A DNA stretch of 64,000 nt from Halichondria panicea. Lineage: Eukaryota; Porifera; Demospongiae; Suberitida; Halichondriidae. The translations under genes and the position numbers were made by a program. The stretch is from positions 11,518,632-11,582,631 of the forward strand of contig NC_087377.1 of assembly GCF_963675165.1 (NCBI RefSeq). Reading direction: 5' to 3'. Shown here piece after piece: positions 57,800 through 64,000 of the stretch. The notes under the pieces are model-generated. The model saw only the letters and a list, made by a program, of their open reading frames with translations, did not search any database and had not been told where the DNA came from. The number at the start of each line of letters is the position of its first letter. Position 1 is the stretch's first letter.

Positions 57800-58369
57800 A
57801 GGATGAACAATAAAATAATGCATGAATGAGAAAAGTGGGCATCAAAACCGCAAGTATATAGATTATTTTTTGCGTCAATTTATAAGAGCAGTAAGTACTT
57901 TCAGTAAGCTTTATTGGTATCTATATGTAGCTAAGTACCCAGACAAAGAGATATTCGTTGTAAAACTTCATACGGGCGAGTAAAAGCTAAGAGTAGACGG
58001 TAAGTATCTAAAAATATGCTTGATCTTCCGATAAACAGGAGGCTAGCTCCAACCAGATTGAAAATTTCTCTTCGTCTGGCCCTGCCCCTACCTTTCTTTA
58101 ATTGGATAGAGCCCTCAGTTGAAGATTCCCGGTTTTATCCATGCTAAAAATTGACGCAAAAAAACTCTAGTACCAACTTGTCTTGATGCTACACTTTCAT
58201 GGGACTGCTTTAACTGCTAATGAGACAGTGGTTAAAAATAATGGGTTGAAATTTGTAGGCGATCTTCAAAGGCGACAAATAAAACTGTTTTCTAATCGAT
58301 TTAATTGGTGATTTATAGATTCACAATCATTCCCAGAATGATAAACAGTAAAAAGTTATTGTAGCCGTT
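57800..58369. other. Spacer upstream of R9
   Basis: No gene is seen up to about 58190, after which the sequence matches the R4 and R6 5' flanks (ACTGCTTTAACTGCTAATGA, GATTTATAGATTCACAATCA). Confidence 0.55.
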
Positions 58370-58565
58370 GTGCGCGTGCAATGAAGCTCAACGTACGAAG
58401 TGAATGCTCTATGAGCATCTTGTTATGATTATATTGTCTACGAAAACTGGAAGTGTAATTAAAAGAAGCTATGAATAAGTTATCATAAAGGAAGTAAACA
58501 AATTAAAGAGGTTGGGTAATCAGCAATCATATTGAAACCGGCTCACTGTCAAGAAATAATTAGAG
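58370..58565 (+). promoter_or_regulatory. Conserved 5' module upstream of R9
   Basis: It matches 24100-24299: TGTGCGCGTGCAATGAAGCT, CTCTATGAGCATCTTGTTATGA and TTATCATAAAGGAAGTAAAC. Regulatory function inferred. Confidence 0.45.
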
Positions 58566-60920
58566 ATGACACTAATAGAGATAATAAGACTTCTCCTGAT
58601 TTGCTTTCTGGCTGGCTTCAGCACTGGTAAGACTAACTGTTCAATTATAGATTTCCTTACATTGCTGCATGTTTCATAAAGCTCAATATTCAGTGAGTGT
58701 GGAGAGACCATGTCCAATGGAAACAGTCGTTTTCACCTGCACTACTCCTGGAGATTCCTTGAGATGGGTACCATCAGATGTTTCTCGCATCACTATCCGT
58801 CCTACAACATCTGGTCTCAATGTACCACTAATGCCTCAACCAGGTTACACTGTGACACTGATAGCATTCAATGACACTACACTAACATCTACTCTGTCAA
58901 GAACAGCAGAGAATGGGATCACTGTGTCATGTGTCAGTGTGGGGTTTGTGGATTCACTGTTTACTCAAACCACAATAGGATCTTCAACGATCCGATTGGT
59001 TGGTGAGTTGCAGTTAGTGTCTCGTCCATTGTCTGTATATACACTGCTAAATTACATAGATCCACCAGGACCACCTTCCATCATCAGACACTCCATTCTG
59101 AGCAGTTCAGCTAATGAAGTTAGTGTATCTGTACAGTGGGATTCTCCTACTGAGACTGGTAGTAGAGATGACCTCACCTACACAGTGACTGTCTCACCTC
59201 CGGCCCAACTCTCTGCTACTGTCCTCACATCCACCTCTGTCACTGTGACTGCTCAATACAATGTGGACTACACTGTCAGTGTTGTAACTACCAACTGTGC
59301 TGGGAACAGTACAACAGCTGAGTACAGTTTTATGATTGGTGAGTATTATTATTTTGGACACACAGTGTCAACTGATTACTCTTAGGCGGCTGTCTTGTTT
59401 TGACCAACCCTATGAACGGAGCCTTTGTACCAGTCTTCAGCAGATTGCCAGGATCCACAGTAACTATCCAGTGTGACGCTGAGTATGTGTCTACTGTTAC
59501 AATGGTGACATGTGAGGGTACACTAATGTGGAGTCCAGACCCTGAGGCTATTGCGTGTGCATCACTTACCACACCTACTCCCACAATTCGTGAGTTGAGC
59601 TCTTGGCTGTATAAACACTTAATATTACCCTCACAGCTCCAATGACCTGCACAAGTTTACTATTCCCACTTAAAAACTTAATACTTTTTCATCTCCAGCC
59701 CCTTCAATGAATTGCGCAGCGTCACTATCCCCACCACAGAATGGCACCATCAGTGATCATTCAGTACCAGCTATTCCCGGTACACAAGTGACCTTCCAGT
59801 GCGACGATGGACTGTTCCCTGAGGAGATAATGACTGCTATCTGTCTAGCTACAGGAGAGTGGGACAGGAATCCAGAAGAGATCGTCTGCAGAAATGAGTC
59901 TAGTAAGTTACCTATGGTTTTATGGTTTAGTGTGCTCAATTTAATTATCTTTTTGCTTTGAGTTCAAACTTCGAATTACAAAATGAGTGTAATATTCCAT
60001 TTTTACTTCCTTGTACCCAGTTTATTGTACCTTGCCTGCCCTTCGACTCAATGGAGCTTTACTCAACACCAACTCTCAGAACACTGAGGGTTCTGTCATT
60101 ACCTTTCAATGTGATCCTGACTTCTCACTGGTGGGTGAAGCGACTGTCACTTGTAACAACTCTGGTCTCTGGGATCCTGACCCGACTCTGTTGGAGTGCA
60201 TGTCTATAAGTTGTACGTATAATTATGTGCACACAAGTGTAAACTATATAGCTAACTGATACAGGAACCTTTTATAATCATGACTAAAAATTAATAGCTA
60301 TACTTATAGTCTACAAGTGACTCTTGTTGCCCAGTGAGTGGGCAGATCAAAGCAATCCAGTACTCGGCATATGTTGCATCACTATACCATAGCAACCATA
60401 TTATTACACTGCATTATATGGCATAATGCACTGGGATTAATTATATGCACTTGCACTGTGTGTAAATGCAGTAGATTTCTGCAAGAGATATCCTTTTGGG
60501 ACTTATGCCCCACATAATGACTCGGCCCTCGGGCATTATGTTGCTCCAGTACAATATATGGCTGGGCAATAACTAATACTTGTGATGCATGCTCTCCCAT
60601 TGTCTATTGGATTTCACTATATTTTTCGCTCTTAATTTGGCCTCCTCCCATGCACAGTTCAGTCCCCCATCCTATTTACCGGAGAGATTCTTTCTATCAG
60701 TGTGGTTGTCACTGCAGTTGCTTTCACAGTCATTGGATTCCTCACTGGACTCTTAGTGATGCACCTTTGCTCTCGTAAGAAAGCAGTGTACTTCCCAGCA
60801 GCTAAAGGACAAGCTAACATAAGACCCACTACACCAGTCGGTCCTGTTTATGAGGAGGTGGCACCCAAAGAGGAGATTGAACTGAACACTAACCAAGCGT
60901 ATGGACCATTAGGACTATGA
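58566..60920 (+). CDS. R9: Ig-FN3-CCPx3 receptor, intact
   Basis: Exons are 58566-58626 (signal, MTLIEIIRLLLICFLAGFST), 58682-59002 (Ig), 59060-59338 (FN3), 59386-59589, 59699-59902 and 60021-60212 (CCPs), 60658-60920 (membrane, tail). All junctions are GT-AG and in phase, giving about 507 residues. The Ig exon reads VFTC...LRW...TVSC with the longest post-cysteine loop of the set (SVGFVDSLFTQTT). In the intron before the second CCP, 59637-59676 is a decayed piece of the same CCP exon (CTCACAG|CTCCAATGACCTGC). The third CCP (QCDPDFSLVGE) and everything after it are nearly identical to R5, while the Ig exon is closest to R4. The helix includes VVTAVAFTVIGFLTGLLV; tail YEEVAPKEE and AYGPLGL. 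Confidence 0.85.
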
Positions 60921-62309
60921 AACTTCGAAAACTATATAGTGTGTAACATTCCAACAGGCATAATTATATCGGTTATAACTACATGTATGTAGTATAATTA
61001 TAGTGTATAACTATAGTATGTAATTTTTGCCACAAATGCGATGTGAAAAGTTGGTAAAATTGGCCGGGGGAAACACATGGAAACAAGAAAATGGGTGAGA
61101 GCATAACGCATCATTCAAAGGTATCGATCAATACCCACAGTGGTGTAGGCGACCTGATGTTGGTCCACTGTGGCAGTAGTGTTGCCTTTTTTTGTGGGGC
61201 TGGCTGAATTATACTGAGAACCCACCTCCTATATATACTGGAGAGTTTAACTAGATATAATTATATATAGACCTACACCAGTGCTCTACTTCTATCCATA
61301 GGCTATATAGATAGAGAGTCACTGAATATATGGTCTGGCAGTCAAGCCAGTTAAAGTCAATGAAATAATATTGGATTATCCACCTCCATGATAACACATG
61401 CTAATTAAGACTATTAAAATTATTTTGGGTTTTAGTGATTGGTAATTAAGGTAGTTATAAAAATGGTAATATTAAATTGAATCCATGCCAGCTGCTGTAC
61501 AGTAGTCTAAATCCCATAGACACCAACAAAACAGTGTCTAACTCAATGTGTGACTCATTTAGATAAAACGCGTGTGCAAGCTCTCTTTTTGTGTTTAGAA
61601 ACCATGACTATGATGAAAGTAAGCATAAAGAAAAAGGTGTGTCAAACCTTGGAAGAAACTCCACACATTCACACTCTTAGCAGTGGCATAGCCAGGGGGT
61701 GGAAAAGGAGGCTAATGCCCCCCTTTCTGGATCTCTACTATACTTAGCTCAGATTAGTGTATCTGATTATCTAGCTGAGCACGTACCCCTTTTCTTCTGA
61801 ATCTTGCTGCAGTTAGCTAACTAGCAGGCAAGCAAAACGATCTAAACTGTGGTCTAAATCTACAGACAGTTCTTGTTCTTTGCTAAACTATAGCTTCTGC
61901 TATGCAAATAGAACATCAAGCCCCTGTACCCAACTAGATAGAGAAGTTAATTTTAATTATGACATCATTATTAATAGACGCGGCTTCTGGTCAAAATTTA
62001 GATGCTGCGCGGCTGATAAGCAATCGCTAAGTTTGCCCCCTCTTCCAAAAATCCTCCTGCTTGGGCATCCTCCAGTTTAGCAACAAACTAATAACAGCCC
62101 CGCCCACTTTCTACATACAGTACACGAGTACCACATCTGAGGCACTTCTCACATGTAGATCATATAAACTAATGTCTAATATGCGTACATAGGTACAAAG
62201 GAATTCAAGACACAATACACTACTTGAAATGGGTACATGCACTCGTCCTAGGCTTTGAGTTGTTGGCCTAAGTCATGAACAGCTACGTAGATATTCTTCA
62301 AAGACTCAC
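60921..62309. other. R9 3' flank, near-copy of 36238-37620
   Basis: It is almost identical to the R5 flank, including the CAGTGGCATAGCCAGGGGG end at 61684. Small differences (for example GAGAAGTTAATTTT near 61942) separate the copies. No gene is seen. Confidence 0.75.
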
Positions 62310-62820
62310 GTTGGATTGTGTTTTTCTATTTTCTCTCTGAGGATCATTTTCCCTAGCAGCTGACAGAGTGAGGTGAGACGTACATTCCACTCCAGCAGTC
62401 TAGACTGTATCAAAGAATTGTCACCGCTCTCTGGGTGTGTGCGTATGTGTGGGGGGGGGATACATGTAAATAACAGGAGTATGTATAGAGCAACATTGAA
62501 CACATGCACTCAAGATAGTGTAGTCACAAGCACAACACAAATACAAGCATTTAAATGTTCTGTGGAATCCACTTTGAAAGTTTTTTTACAGTGTCAGCTT
62601 TTGAGTTACCCATACAATATCACTTCAACTACCTGCAGGTACATGCAGAGAGTTACTTTTATATCTTACTCATCTCACCAGTTTGAGCAGTGTCTCCAGG
62701 AAGGTTTAGGTGTTGAGGGTAGTGTCTGTGTTGTAGTGTCTCAGCACAGAGGGGGAGGAGGGAGGACACTCGGTCACCACACCCACTCACACCACTCAGC
62801 TTCCAAGCAGGAGAAGGGAA
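62310..62820 (-). pseudogene. HEAT-like minus-strand exon set, copy g
   Basis: Blocks in minus order are 62820-62679 (142 nt) and 62430-62310 (121 nt, open: SGDNSLIQSRLLEWNVRLTS then LCQLLGKMILREKIEKHNP). They are the duplicates of 37974-38115 and 37621-37741. The short exon that should follow upstream is cut down to CAATCCTTGTTCCCCTG at about 63760. Confidence 0.5.
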
Positions 62821-63014
62821 CTGGAAGGGGTATACTAGATTATATCTGTCTGCTATTACGTATAATTATTACTCTGCAGTTATTTACATCACACAAGCTC
62901 ACTTGAGCTTGACTGGCCCACATTAATTTTATCTACTACAACATCTATAAAAGCATGTACCCTTATCACAAACACCATTGTAATTATTATAAGCTATAGC
63001 ATACCTTTATCCCA

Positions 63015-63695
63015 TACTGCCCTTTGCAGCTCACTTGGAAGTTTTGGGCAAATAACAAAAACCACTTGAACAGTTTACATAAGTAAACCACAATACTATA
63101 GAACAAGGGACAAACTTTAAATTTTGGAATAGACCAGATCTTTATGTTTTAATTTGTTGTTGTAGTTTTTCACGCTATTTGTTGTAGCTCACATAAGCTC
63201 ACGTGAAGTTTTGGCAAACAGTATTACAGTACTGTAAAATGCAAAAAACCACTTGAGGTAAATGTAACAGTTTACAGCTAAACCACAACTTGGCCAAATC
63301 TCTATTTACAAGTACTCAGTTTGGGCTGTAGGAGTAGCTTGATTGCGACATAAACTGCCTACATATTCGTCTAGCTATTTTTTAAATTGCTGTCTGAGAA
63401 ACAGCCTGCTGCTGAATCAGTCTCCAATTCTCTGCCACAATGACATAGTACGCCACTGAACTCCTCTTGATAAGGATTAGTTTTTCATGGTTACCCAACC
63501 AGTAGTTTATGCATGCTGAATACTGTACTAGGTATAGCTAGAGATCTATATATCCACATAAAGATCTGAATCCAAAATTTTAACTTTGTCCCTTGTTCTA
63601 TAGTATTGTGGTTTACTTGTGTAAACTGTTACACTTATCTCAAGTGGTTTTTTGCTATTTGCTCCAAACTTCCAAGTGAGCTGCAAAGGGCAGTA
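63015..63695. mobile_element. About 680-bp element with long (about 115 bp) inverted ends
   Basis: TACTGCCCTTTGCAGCTCAC at 63015 is mirrored by GTGAGCTGCAAAGGGCAGTA ending at 63695, and the similarity extends about 115 bases inward (AGTAAACCACAATACTATAG and its complement). The paralogous R5 flank near 38290-38300 lacks the insertion. No transposase is recognised. Confidence 0.8.
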
Positions 63696-63773
63696 CCACT
63701 ACACTATAAAGCATGTAAAGCTCCACACATCGTCATGGAAACACTACATCAGTACACTCAATCCTTGTTCCCC

Positions 63774-63808
63774 TGTGTGTGTGTGTGTGTGTGTGTGTGG
63801 GAGGGGGG
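63774..63808 (+). repeat. Short (GT)n tract with G run
   Basis: About 26 bp of GT plus a G-rich end, at the position held by longer tracts in the other copies. Confidence 0.85.
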
Positions 63809-64000
63809 GTTGCATGAATTGTTGAGCTGTAATGTGTAAACAGTAACCATGAGCATGCATGTTTTTAAAAGAAACCACCATGCAGATGTGTTGTACCAAC
63901 AAAAATCAATCATTATAATTACCCCGTGCGTGCATAGCAGGGGTTGAGTGATTGGTGTGTGTGTTGGTTTGTGTATGTGTGTGTGTGTGGACACACAAAT

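Overview
The window looks like AT-rich nuclear DNA of an early-branching animal, most likely a demosponge. This is inferred from animal-type receptors built one domain per exon with short introns (about 43 to 450 nt, usually under 200), dense small inverted-repeat transposons, and (GT)n microsatellites. No tRNA, rRNA, CRISPR array or bacterial-type operon was seen.

The core is a tandem, same-strand (+) family of single-pass receptors, named here R1 to R9: R1 546-2156, R2 13820-15992, R3 17119-19130, R4 24300-25947, R5 33861-36237, R6 39134-40558, R7 50562-52174, R8 54346-55941, R9 58566-60920. The common plan is signal peptide, Ig-like domain, fibronectin type III (FN3) domain, one to three Sushi/CCP modules, a transmembrane helix and a short tail. 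In R2-R9 the tail is nearly invariant and carries three tyrosines, including YEEV-x13-YGP(L/V), which resembles an ITAM. Nearly every ectodomain exon is flanked by phase-1 introns. R2, R5, R6, R8 and R9 read as intact. R1 has an in-frame stop, R3 has several frameshifts and no visible signal exon, R4 has a splice-phase break and a lost stop, and R7 has an Ig frameshift. Among R4-R9 the framework is almost constant, while the loop after the second Ig cysteine varies from 6 to 14 residues. Together this suggests a birth-and-death cluster of immune-type or allorecognition-type receptors.

Between the receptors, on the minus strand, lie repeated and mostly decayed copies of exons from an unrelated gene whose peptides look HEAT-repeat-like. 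Receptor and exon set were evidently duplicated together. One receptor 3' end with its downstream flank (about 35.7-38.6 kb) recurs almost unchanged at about 60.4-63.0 kb.

The left third (2.4-13.8 kb) is a transposon graveyard: a nested inverted-repeat element carrying a non-LTR reverse-transcriptase remnant, a RecQ-like helicase fragment, a second LINE 3' end, a minus-strand ORF with a Cys-rich CXC motif, and a family of TAGCCTCG-ended elements (53 bp to 1.1 kb) with perfect 9-bp target duplications. Around 43.6-44.6 kb is a minus-strand Arg/Ser-rich gene with internal tandem repeats. A 25-bp minisatellite lies at 53.5-54.1 kb, just upstream of R8.
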